DNA of 37,747 bases, from contig JAZDGL010000018.1 in assembly GCA_043806975.1 (NCBI GenBank), forward strand, positions 1 through 37,747, written 5' to 3'. Numbering within the stretch: the first letter of the stretch is position 1; every line of letters starts with the position of its first letter. The notes under the pieces were generated by a model. That model was not told the DNA's origin. It searched no databases and was given only the letters and a program-made list of their open reading frames with translations. The translations under genes and the position numbers were made by a program. This document shows positions 7,333 through 14,308 of this stretch, one piece after another. The stretch is from JAZDGL01 sp043806975. Its GTDB lineage: Bacteria > Patescibacteriota > Minisyncoccia > CAYZDR01.

Positions 7333-7372
7333 TGCATCAAAAAAAGGAGCCAAGCCCCTCCTGTTTGATGCA
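7333..7372 (-). promoter_or_regulatory. Leader hairpin of the 52-residue gene
   Basis: TGCATCAAA and TTTGATGCA form the base of a stem with AGGAG/CTCCT nested inside. On the minus strand the inner stem is followed by seven Ts. It ends 11 bases before the start codon, next to the SD, so it could act as an attenuator or control access to the ribosome site. Confidence 0.6.
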
Positions 7373-7415
7373 TAAAAAAGTTAAAAACCAAAAAACTCGT
7401 GAATTAACTAAAAAT

Positions 7416-7444
7416 ATGATACAATATAGAAAATTATTTGTCAA
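7416..7444 (-). promoter_or_regulatory. Promoter of the 52-residue gene, overlapping a divergent lgt promoter
   Basis: On the minus strand: TTGACA (7444-7439), 17-base spacer, TATCAT (7421-7416). On the plus strand an extended -10, TGATACAAT (7417-7425), could serve lgt, so the two -10 boxes would overlap. The minus-strand call is firm; the plus-strand one is weaker because no good -35 is seen. Confidence 0.75.
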
Positions 7445-7459
7445 ATTTTTTGTTAGAAA

Positions 7460-8224
7460 ATGTTTAACTATAATCCAATTACGGAAATTTCATTTTTAAG
7501 CTTGCGCGTAAATGTTTGGGGGCTTTTTTTGACCGCTGGATTTTTAGCAGGGCTTTTTTTGGCTTTTTCTCTTGCGAAAAAGAACGGCCAAGACGGCGCG
7601 GAGAAAGGACACCTTTTAAATTTATCCATTATTATTTTGATTTTAGGAATTGCTGGAGCAAGAATGCTTTACGCGCTGGAAAATTTTTCTTATTTTTCCC
7701 ATAATTTTTGGGAAATTTTTGACTTATCCACAGGCGGACTATCTTTTTTTGGCGGGTTTTTGCTAAGCCTTGCAGGCGCATTTTTATATCTGAAAAAAAA
7801 TAAACAAAATTTTTGGAAATTTGTGGATATTCTTTCTTTGTCTGCTCTTTTGGGAATGACATTTGGCAGAATAGGATGTTTTTTGGCGCACGATCACTTG
7901 GGGGAAATTATGAAAAACTCGTTTTTTTTGGGAGTAAAATTGAACGGAGCGGTTTATCACGATCCCGCCTTGTATCTTCTAACAACAAACGCAATTCTTT
8001 TTTTGATTTCTTTTTATTTGTATGTTAAAATAAAACAAAGAGGGTGGATTTTTTTAATTTTTTTGGCAGGGTTAGGATTTTCAAGGCTTTTTTGGGATTT
8101 TTTCAGAGTTGATCCAATTTTCTGGGGGTTAACTGTTGCGCAGTGGATAACTTTGCCGATTCTTGTATTTTCAGCCTGTCTATTGATAAGTTTAATTAAA
8201 CAAAAAAATAAATTAAAATTATGA
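7460..8224 (+). CDS. lgt: Prolipoprotein diacylglyceryl transferase
   Basis: A 254-residue polytopic membrane enzyme that moves diacylglycerol from phosphatidylglycerol to the lipobox cysteine of prolipoproteins. Seen are about seven hydrophobic segments, GLSFFGGFLLSLAGAFLY around residues 92-109, the family signature region GRIGCFLAHDHLGE (residues 137-150) and SRLFWDFFRVDP near the end. GRIGCFLAHDHLG replaces the common GRxGNFxNxExxG, so the signature is divergent, as often in reduced bacteria. The stop overlaps the next ATG (ATGA), giving translational coupling. Lipoprotein acylation implies a diacyl membrane lipid. Confidence 0.92.
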   Translation: MFNYNPITEISFLSLRVNVWGLFLTAGFLAGLFLAFSLAKKNGQDGAEKGHLLNLSIIILILGIAGARMLYALENFSYFSHNFWEIFDLSTGGLSFFGGFLLSLAGAFLYLKKNKQNFWKFVDILSLSALLGMTFGRIGCFLAHDHLGEIMKNSFFLGVKLNGAVYHDPALYLLTTNAILFLISFYLYVKIKQRGWIFLIFLAGLGFSRLFWDFFRVDPIFWGLTVAQWITLPILVFSACLLISLIKQKNKLKL

Positions 8225-8346
8225 AATTAAAAATTTTTCTTTGCGCGATATTTTTTATTGCAGGGCTGTTTTTAGGCGCTGTTATTAAGAAAACGGCTAA
8301 TCCGCTTGCAAGCGTTGGGAATGAAGAATTGACAGTAAAAAAATAA
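8221..8346 (+). CDS. Small single-span membrane peptide, 41 residues
   Basis: Starts at the ATG overlapping the lgt stop by 4 bases (ATGA). The sequence has MKLKIFLCAIFFIAGLFLGA as one membrane segment (residues 4-22) and a short polar tail (KKTANPLASVGNEELTVKK). No known family. Its hydrophobic part resembles the N-terminal anchor of the following DsbA-like protein (LFLGLFIGA), so it may be a decayed or duplicated anchor, or a small partner of Lgt or the DsbA-like protein. The coupled start supports translation. Confidence 0.6.
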   Translation: MKLKIFLCAIFFIAGLFLGAVIKKTANPLASVGNEELTVKK

Positions 8347-8373
8347 AATTATTTTTAAAATTTAAAGCAAAAT

Positions 8374-9366
8374 ATGTTAAAAAAATTTTTTTCAATAATT
8401 TCAAACAATAAGCTTTTGTGCTTTTGTTTTCTTTTTCTAGGTTTGTTTATCGGGGCGCTTGCGGTGGATTTTTCAGGGGTAGGAAAGGGAACGGTTTCCT
8501 TGGATTATTTGCAAAGCAATTCCGCGAAAATGTTTCAGACTGGCGATAAAACTTGGATTTCTTACGATAACCCTATTGTAGAGGTAATCGCGCTTAATGA
8601 TTTTAAATGTTCCTATTGCGATGATTCGGAATATAAGGAATTTATAGAGCAAAACATTACGCCTACTGTTGAAATTAAGGATTTAGATGTGAATTCTCAG
8701 GAGGGGAAAACTTTTATCAAAACATTCAACATAAAAGCGATTCCGGCGTATATTTTTTCTGAAGAGATTAAAAATATAAAAGATTTTTCTAAAATTAGCG
8801 ATATTTTTAAGCAGGAGGGGGAATTTTTGATTTTAGAATCTTATAAAACTGGAGCGCTTACTCCTTTAAAAGTTTTAGATAATCCTTTAAAATCAAGCGA
8901 CGCTAAAATTACCATTGTAGAAATAAGCGACTATGAATGTCCATATTGCAAAAAGGCTGCGGGGGCGTTAAAAGATGCCTTAAAGGATTATCCCGAAAGT
9001 GAAGTAAAGTTAATTCATAAACATTTGCCTTTGGATTTCCATAATTTTGCGCTTGACGCGTCGGTGGCGGCAGAATGCGCTCGCAGGCAAGAAAAATTTA
9101 GCCAAATGAATGATATTTTGTTTGGATCCCAGTTTGATTCAGAAGATGACATAAAAAATTTCGCCAAAAACATTCCTGGTTTAAATTATTTGCAATTTGA
9201 GGAGTGTTTTGACTATCGGGCGACGGAAGCAATTGTGGAATTTGACAAAAATTGGGCTATGGACTTTAATATCTATGCAACCCCTACATTTTTAGTGAAC
9301 GAAAGGTATATAGGCGGAGCGATTAGCGCGGAAGAATTTAAAAAAATAATAGAGGAAGAGCTGTAA
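8374..9366 (+). CDS. DsbA-family protein with two thioredoxin-fold domains
   Basis: A 330-residue exported thiol oxidoreductase. An N-terminal anchor (about residues 11-31) precedes a first thioredoxin-like domain with C79-SY-C82 and a cis-Pro segment AIPAYIF, then a second DsbA-like domain with C189-PY-C192 in DYECPYCKKA, KHLPLDFHNFA and ATPTFLVN with the cis-Pro. It probably forms or shuffles disulfides in exported proteins. The second domain is the classical one (DSBA/thioredoxin_4); the first is shorter and may pass electrons to it or act separately. It is in line with lgt and the small membrane peptide. No SD before the ATG. Confidence 0.88.
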   Translation: MLKKFFSIISNNKLLCFCFLFLGLFIGALAVDFSGVGKGTVSLDYLQSNSAKMFQTGDKTWISYDNPIVEVIALNDFKCSYCDDSEYKEFIEQNITPTVEIKDLDVNSQEGKTFIKTFNIKAIPAYIFSEEIKNIKDFSKISDIFKQEGEFLILESYKTGALTPLKVLDNPLKSSDAKITIVEISDYECPYCKKAAGALKDALKDYPESEVKLIHKHLPLDFHNFALDASVAAECARRQEKFSQMNDILFGSQFDSEDDIKNFAKNIPGLNYLQFEECFDYRATEAIVEFDKNWAMDFNIYATPTFLVNERYIGGAISAEEFKKIIEEEL

Positions 9367-9391
9367 AAAGTCTGTTAGCTATTTTTTATAT

Positions 9392-9510
9392 ATAGCTCCC
9401 GCAAAACAAATTCTAATAATTTCTCCCTTTAAAAAGGGAGATTACTGCCCAAGGCGGTCTGCCTTGGGCAGAAGAGGGATTTTAAAATAAATTTGTTTTG
9501 CGGAAGCTAT
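9392..9510. repeat. TAGCTCCCGC-type element, copy 3 (119 bp)
   Basis: Left ATAGCTCCCGCAAAACAAAT and right ATTTGTTTTGCGGAAGCTAT inverted ends. The inside carries CTCCCTTTAAAAAGGGAG and GCCCAAGGCGG..CCTTGGGC. It sits 28 bases before the tRNA(CAT) gene. Confidence 0.88.
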
Positions 9511-9538
9511 GTGCGATAGAAATTGTTATTGATTTTTT

Positions 9539-9610
9539 GGGCCCATAGCTCAGTGGTAGAGCGCCCGGCTCATAACCGGTTGGTCGTAGGTCCGACCCCT
9601 ACTGGGCCCA
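9539..9610 (+). tRNA. tRNA with CAT anticodon (elongator Met or Ile2)
   Basis: Cloverleaf: acceptor GGGCCCA/TGGGCCC with discriminator A, D arm GCTC/GAGC with a short loop, anticodon loop CTCATAA (CAT), T stem GTAGG/CCTAC. The paired first acceptor position argues against an initiator. The T loop is TCCGACC, with C at position 55 instead of the nearly universal T. Elongator Met and lysidine-modified Ile2 cannot be told apart by eye. Confidence 0.88.
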
Positions 9611-9686
9611 CAGAATTTTGCAAAAATAAAAAATAAAATCGCCTTAATTTTATAAATTTAAATTGCGGCGGGATAAGGATAAAAAA

Positions 9687-10835
9687 ATGAAAAATAAAAA
9701 ACAAATTAAAATAGTATTTTTTTCTTTTTTAGTGGTTTTAACCGCGCTTTTTTTTAGCGTTTTTTCTTTTTGCGCCAAGTCTGCTAGCGCAGAAGAAAAA
9801 GAAAAGGCAAGCGCGCTGTTTTTTTATGGGACAGGCTGTCCTGCGTGCGAAAATGTAAAGCCGTTTTTGGAAGATTTTCAAGAAAAAAATGCAGATTCTA
9901 TTGATATAAAATCTTTTGACCTTTATTCAGGCGATAAACAGGTTTTGGATTTATTTAAAATTTATGCTACAAGGTATTTTCTTCAATCGGAAAGTGTGCC
10001 GACACTGTTTATCTCGGATAAAGTATTTCAAGGGGCGGATAATATCAAAAACGGACTGCAAAAGGCGCTGGTTTCCTGCAATAATCCGTGCAGATTAAAA
10101 GTGAGCCTCATTGAAGCAGTTGAGGATTTGCAAAAAAAGCAAGAAGAAGAGGACTTTCTAAAAAAATCCAGTGAAGAAAGCGCGAGCGATTTGGTGATAA
10201 TTGAAAATTTCAACCTTTTTCAAGTCGTAAATTCTGCCTTAGCTGATTCTGTCAGTTTGTTTATTTTGGCGGCAATAATAATTTTATTGGCGATTTTATT
10301 TAGAACAAATTTTGATTTTAAAGAAAAAGATAAAAAGGCATTATTAAAAATAGGAGCGGAGTTTATCTTAGGATTTTTTCTTGTTTTTTTTCTTGTTTCG
10401 CTGGGAATATTTCAATCTTTATATAAATTTTCTTGGCCGAAATATATCTCAATAATTTTTGCGATTTTGATTTTAATTTTTGCGATTTTTGAAACGAGGC
10501 TTATTTTGACGGGGAAAAACTTAAAAAATAATCAATGGGTGAAGAAGGCGGCGACTTGGGCTGTCCCTGTCGCGGGAATTTTAGCGGGGCTTTATCAGGT
10601 TTCTAATTTTTCTGCGCAATATGAAAAAATTTTAGAAGGAACTGCTGGTTATGGTATCGGCATTATTAGCGCATTTTTGTTTGTTTATACATTGGTTTTA
10701 TTGTTGCCGCTGGTGATTGTTTTGATTATTTTTACTTTTGGTTTTGATTTAGAAAGGCATCCTAAACTTGAAAAAACTTTTAGAATTATTATGGAGGCGG
10801 CACTGGTCGGATTGGCAGCAGTTTTAATTTTGTAA
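9687..10835 (+). CDS. Thioredoxin domain fused to CcdA/DsbD-like membrane domain
   Basis: A 382-residue protein. The signal/anchor (residues 9-35, ending SASAEE) is followed by an extracytoplasmic thioredoxin fold with C51-PA-C54 in FYGTGCPACENV, cis-Pro in SVPTLFIS, then about six membrane segments (from residue 180). The membrane part has the spacing of CcdA/DsbD transporters, but the usual NPC cysteine is replaced (ALADSVSLFIL) and no cysteine remains in it, so electron passage through that domain is doubtful. I chose the ATG at 9687, with AAGGA upstream, over an in-frame TTG at 9663. It is 12 bases before the NuoF-like gene. Likely role: envelope thiol redox. Confidence 0.78.
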   Translation: MKNKKQIKIVFFSFLVVLTALFFSVFSFCAKSASAEEKEKASALFFYGTGCPACENVKPFLEDFQEKNADSIDIKSFDLYSGDKQVLDLFKIYATRYFLQSESVPTLFISDKVFQGADNIKNGLQKALVSCNNPCRLKVSLIEAVEDLQKKQEEEDFLKKSSEESASDLVIIENFNLFQVVNSALADSVSLFILAAIIILLAILFRTNFDFKEKDKKALLKIGAEFILGFFLVFFLVSLGIFQSLYKFSWPKYISIIFAILILIFAIFETRLILTGKNLKNNQWVKKAATWAVPVAGILAGLYQVSNFSAQYEKILEGTAGYGIGIISAFLFVYTLVLLLPLVIVLIIFTFGFDLERHPKLEKTFRIIMEAALVGLAAVLIL

Positions 10836-10847
10836 AGTTGGATTTTT

Positions 10848-11831
10848 ATGAATTTAATCCAAAAACTTAAAAAATCAGGGTTAAGAGGACGCGGCGGGGC
10901 AAGTTTTCCTGCTTGGCAAAAGTGGGAGGCAGTTAAAAGCGCTTCTAGCGAAACTAAATATGTGGTTTGCAATTTATCCGAAGGCGAGCCTGGCGTTTTT
11001 AAAGATAAATATATTTTAGAAAATTATTTGAAGATTTTGGTTGAAGGGATTGAGCTTGCGGTTAAAACGGTTGGCGCGGAACGGGCGTTTATTGCAATAA
11101 AAGATAGTTATTATGATAAATTTTTTTCTCAAATAATCAATCATATCGGCGGGCAGCCAATTGAAATTTTTAGGAAAGCAGGCGGGTATATTTCAGGAGA
11201 AGAAACGGCTTTGTTGGAAGCTATTGAGAATCGCAGAGTTGAGCCAAGGATAAAACCTCCTTATCCTGTTGACGAGGGGCTTTGGCGGTGTCCGACATTA
11301 GTAAATAACGCGGAAACCTTATTTGATGCGGCGTTGATTGCTCACGGAAAGTATAAGAATGAACGGCTGGTGTCAATTAGCGGAGATTGCAAAAATCCGG
11401 GCTGTTTTAGTTTTTCTGAAAATATAACAATTAAAAAAGCGCTGGAAAATTCGAGGAATTTGCTGGAAGATGATTTTTTTGTGCAAGCTGGCGGGGGAGC
11501 AAGTGGAATTGTATTAAATCGTGAACAGCTAGAATGTCCTTTGGTTGGAATGGGGGCGATTGTGGTTTATGACCGCAAAAAAACTAGGTTAGGCGATTTA
11601 GCCTTAAAGTGGGCGAGATTTTTTAGAGATGAAAGCTGCGGGAAATGCGTTCCGTGCAGAGAGGGAACATTCAGAATTTGTGAAATTTTTGAATCAAAAA
11701 ATCCTCGCTGGGATTTATTATTGGATATTTTTGAAAATTTGAAAAATTCATCTTTTTGCGCGATGGGAAATTTTGTCCCCGTTCCGTTTGAAAGTTTAAT
11801 AAAAAATGTTTTAAATAAAAAACAAGGTTAA
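10848..11831 (+). CDS. NuoF/HydB-like NADH-binding flavoprotein subunit (short form)
   Basis: A 327-residue homologue of the 51-kDa subunit of complex I and of HydB/HndC of bifurcating hydrogenases. Visible are the glycine-rich nucleotide site GLRGRGGASFPAWQKW (11-26), CNLSEGEPGVFKDKYIL, GEETALLEAIENRRVEPR and NNAETL (the FMN/NADH domain), and the N3-type [4Fe-4S] motif S263-C264-GKC267-VPC270-REGT with a fourth cysteine in SSFCAMG. It lacks the N-terminal extension and both the thioredoxin-like [2Fe-2S] part and the C-terminal ferredoxin part of full HydB, and no NuoE/HydC gene is near. It probably transfers electrons between NAD(H) and the hydrogenase encoded next. Confidence 0.88.
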   Translation: MNLIQKLKKSGLRGRGGASFPAWQKWEAVKSASSETKYVVCNLSEGEPGVFKDKYILENYLKILVEGIELAVKTVGAERAFIAIKDSYYDKFFSQIINHIGGQPIEIFRKAGGYISGEETALLEAIENRRVEPRIKPPYPVDEGLWRCPTLVNNAETLFDAALIAHGKYKNERLVSISGDCKNPGCFSFSENITIKKALENSRNLLEDDFFVQAGGGASGIVLNREQLECPLVGMGAIVVYDRKKTRLGDLALKWARFFRDESCGKCVPCREGTFRICEIFESKNPRWDLLLDIFENLKNSSFCAMGNFVPVPFESLIKNVLNKKQG

Positions 11832-11842
11832 AGATTAGATTC

Positions 11843-11867
11843 GTAGGGGCGAACCTGTGTGTTCGCC
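11843..11867. repeat. GTAGGGGCGAAC short palindrome
   Basis: GGCGAAC and GTTCGCC form a 7-bp stem with a 6-base loop between nuoF-like and hydA. A related palindrome lies inside a gene at 27193-27220. A GTG start inside it (11857) would extend hydA but lacks family support. Confidence 0.5.
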
Positions 11868-11907
11868 TGAAACTGCAAAAAAAACAATAAAAAAACCGTT
11901 AAAATAT

Positions 11908-13608
11908 ATGGAAATAACCATCAACAATAAAAAAATTAAATGCGAACAAGGCGAAACTATTTTAGATGTTGCAAAACGGGAGGGCATAATTATTCCTTCG
12001 CTGTGCCATCACCCAGACTTGCCCGTAAAAGCGAATTGCAGAATTTGCGTTGTTGAAATTGATGGTATGGAAAAATTGCAAACATCTTGTTCAACAAAAG
12101 TTAAAGATAAAATGATTATAAAAACAGATACAGATAAAGCTTTGAAGGCTAGAAAAATGAATTTAGAGCTGATTTTTGCGGAGCACATAGAAAAATGCCC
12201 CGATTGCATTTATAATGGGCGATGTAAAATTCAGGATTTGGCAGAACAGTATAAAATTAAAATTGACAGCCGTTTTCAAGACCGTAAAAGAGATCGCGCG
12301 ACATATAATTTTGGGAATGCTGTAAATTTAGATTTATCTAAATGTATTGATTGTCAAAATTGTGTTTCTGCCTGTGAAATGCAGCAAGCGAGATTTCTAG
12401 AAATGTCGGGAAAGGGGTATAAATCGCAGATTTCTCCTACGCAAGATAAAGAAAGAGATTGTATTTATTGCGGGCAGTGCGCCGCGCATTGTCCTGTTGG
12501 GGCGGCGCATGAAAATATGGAAGTAGAAAAAGTGGAGAAAGAAATTCGGGAGCTAGATCGGATTGTAATTGCTCAAATAGCGCCCGCTATTCGCGTTAGC
12601 ATAGGAGAGGAATTTGGGTTGGGCAATTTAGGGATTTCCACCGAACAACTTGCTTCTGCGATGAGAATTATTGGTTTTGATATTGTTTTTGACACCTCGG
12701 TTGCCGCTGATTTAACAACCATAGAAGAGGCTGACGAATTGATTGAACGGCTAGAAACGGGAGAAAACTTGCCAATGTTTACTTCGTGCTGTCCTGCGTG
12801 GGTTAAATATGTTGAATTTTATCATCCCGAGCTGATACCAAATTTAACCACAGTGAGGTCGCCGCAGATGATTTTAGGCGGTCTGGCAAAAACATATTTT
12901 GCTAAAATGAAAAAAATTGAGAGCGATGAGATATGCGTAGTTTCAATTATGCCTTGCACTGCCAAGAAATTTGAAGCTAAAAGGGAAGATTTGAAAATTG
13001 AAAATAAAATGTTTCCTGTGGATAATGTTCTGACCACGAGAGAATTGGGGTTTTTGCTGAAAAAATACGGGATAAATCCTAAAAAAGTTTCTCCCGAGCC
13101 GTTGGATAGTCCGTTAGGAGAGCCTAGCGGAGCGGGGATAATTTACGGCGCTGGCGGGGGAGTAATGCTTTCTGTCTTGAGAACGGCGTATTTTAAGCTT
13201 ACAGGGAAAGATTTTCCACTGGATCAGGGGTCTATTTTAAGAGGCGATAAGGGCTTGAAAACGGGGGAAATAAGAATAAATGGGCGAGACATAAAGTTCG
13301 CGGCGGCAAATGGAATGAGAAATGCAGCAATAATTTTAAACCAGCTGGAAACGAACCCGCGTAGTTATGACTATGTGGAAATTATGGCTTGCCCGGGAGG
13401 GTGCATCGGCGGAGGAGGACAGCCTGTTCCGACAAGCGAAGAAATTCGCGCGCGCCGCGCAGAGGCTTTGTTCCAGCTGGATCGCGCAAAGCCAATCCGT
13501 TTTGCGCATAAAAATCCACAAGTTTTACGAATTTATGAGGAATTTTTAATAGAAGAAGACGCAAAACACGATTTGATGTATACTAAATACAGGAGGAGGA
13601 AAAAGTAA
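11908..13608 (+). CDS. hydA: [FeFe] hydrogenase, catalytic subunit (HydA, M3-type)
   Basis: A 566-residue hydrogenase with the layout of the Clostridium pasteurianum enzyme CpI. Order: N-terminal [2Fe-2S] ferredoxin (cysteines in PSLCHHP and NCRIC), His-ligated [4Fe-4S] site HIEKCPDCIYNGRC, two [4Fe-4S] ferredoxin motifs (CIDCQNC, CIYCGQC), then the H-cluster domain. All three H-cluster signatures are intact: TSCCPAW with C294/C295, MPCTAKKFE at 348-356, MACPGGCIGGGGQP at 493-506. It should reversibly reduce protons to H2 in the cytoplasm. I start at the ATG at 11908, where the ferredoxin fold begins. The maturases HydE/F/G are not in this window. Confidence 0.96.
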   Translation: MEITINNKKIKCEQGETILDVAKREGIIIPSLCHHPDLPVKANCRICVVEIDGMEKLQTSCSTKVKDKMIIKTDTDKALKARKMNLELIFAEHIEKCPDCIYNGRCKIQDLAEQYKIKIDSRFQDRKRDRATYNFGNAVNLDLSKCIDCQNCVSACEMQQARFLEMSGKGYKSQISPTQDKERDCIYCGQCAAHCPVGAAHENMEVEKVEKEIRELDRIVIAQIAPAIRVSIGEEFGLGNLGISTEQLASAMRIIGFDIVFDTSVAADLTTIEEADELIERLETGENLPMFTSCCPAWVKYVEFYHPELIPNLTTVRSPQMILGGLAKTYFAKMKKIESDEICVVSIMPCTAKKFEAKREDLKIENKMFPVDNVLTTRELGFLLKKYGINPKKVSPEPLDSPLGEPSGAGIIYGAGGGVMLSVLRTAYFKLTGKDFPLDQGSILRGDKGLKTGEIRINGRDIKFAAANGMRNAAIILNQLETNPRSYDYVEIMACPGGCIGGGGQPVPTSEEIRARRAEALFQLDRAKPIRFAHKNPQVLRIYEEFLIEEDAKHDLMYTKYRRRKK

Positions 13609-13615
13609 ATAATGC

Positions 13616-13720
13616 TTTAGCATCATCCTGAACGAGCAGAGCGGGTGAAGGATCTTGTTAAAGTAAAAAAAATTGAAATTATAATTTTCCCCCTTTTTAA
13701 AGGGGGATGAAAGGGGGTTT
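13616..13720. repeat. Repeat remnants upstream of the ECF-S-like gene
   Basis: The first part, CATCATCCTGAACGAGCAG..GAAGGATC, is half of the 1477-1569 palindrome. The second, with CCCCCTTTTTAAAGGGGG and AAAGGGGG, is like the core of the TAGCTCCCGC elements. The terminal GGGGG lies just before the next ATG and may serve as its SD. Confidence 0.65.
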
Positions 13721-13722
13721 TT

Positions 13723-14259
13723 ATGCAAATACAACAAAACATTTTTACAAAAATAAATTCAAAACCGTTAATTGTGGAAATTCAGAAAATTTTATTTTTT
13801 GTGATTTTGGCTTCGGTTGTTCCAGCGGTTTTCCATACACAGTGGATAACTGGTCCAATAGTGAATGCGATTTTATTTTTATCTGTAATTTATTGCGGGC
13901 TTTCGGGCGCGCTTGTTGTTTCAATAATTCCAAGCGTGGTCGCGCTTTCTGTCGGGCTTCTTCCGGCTCCGCTTGCTCCGGCTATCCCATATATAATTTT
14001 AGGAAATGCGATAATGGTTTTGGTTTTTTCTGTATTTAGGAATAAAAATTTTTGGCTGGGGATAGGATTAGCTGCTTTGTTAAAATTCGCTTTTTTGTTT
14101 GGAGCCGCGTCGATTGTTATAAAATTATTGTCTGCCTCAAAAATTGCTCCAAAAATAATTGCGATGCTTTCCTGGCCGCAGCTAGCGACGGCGCTGGCTG
14201 GAGGGATCATTGCGTTTGGAATTTATAAATGTTTAGTTTTTTTGCGCGCTCCCAAATAG
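13723..14259 (+). CDS. Small ECF-S-like integral membrane protein next to hydrogenase
   Basis: A 178-residue protein with about five membrane segments. Blocks such as HTQWITGPIVNAILFLSVIY, SIIPSVVALSVGLLPAPLAP, RNKNFWLGIGLAALLKF and MLSWPQLATALAGGIIAFG resemble the S components of ECF vitamin transporters. From memory, similar small membrane proteins occur beside [FeFe] hydrogenases and are sometimes mis-annotated as iron hydrogenase; they carry no metal-binding motif. Its substrate is unknown. It follows hydA by 114 bases of repeat and may use repeat-derived GGGGG as SD. A role in membrane association of the hydrogenase or in cofactor uptake is only inference. Confidence 0.75.
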   Translation: MQIQQNIFTKINSKPLIVEIQKILFFVILASVVPAVFHTQWITGPIVNAILFLSVIYCGLSGALVVSIIPSVVALSVGLLPAPLAPAIPYIILGNAIMVLVFSVFRNKNFWLGIGLAALLKFAFLFGAASIVIKLLSASKIAPKIIAMLSWPQLATALAGGIIAFGIYKCLVFLRAPK

Positions 14260-14308
14260 TATGGATTTATTGGTATTGACATTATCGTATAATAAGTAAA
14301 TAAACATT

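Noticed and set aside
7145..7375. 76-codon plus-strand frame between tRNA-Glu and lgt
   Set aside because: It begins in the terminator of the minus-strand 52-residue gene and is antisense to it; no SD, and the composition is that of a reverse complement.
11857..11907. N-terminal extension of hydA from a GTG start
   Set aside because: The added residues lie in a repeat palindrome and precede the conserved start of the ferredoxin fold.
13723..14259. Hydrogenase subunit
   Set aside because: No metal-binding motif; the sequence is a plain multi-span membrane protein, so the hydrogenase label would come from position only.
14276..14293. TTGACA and TATAAT before the metallopeptidase-like gene
   Set aside because: They are only 6 bases apart and cannot be one promoter; the TATAAT alone may still be a -10.
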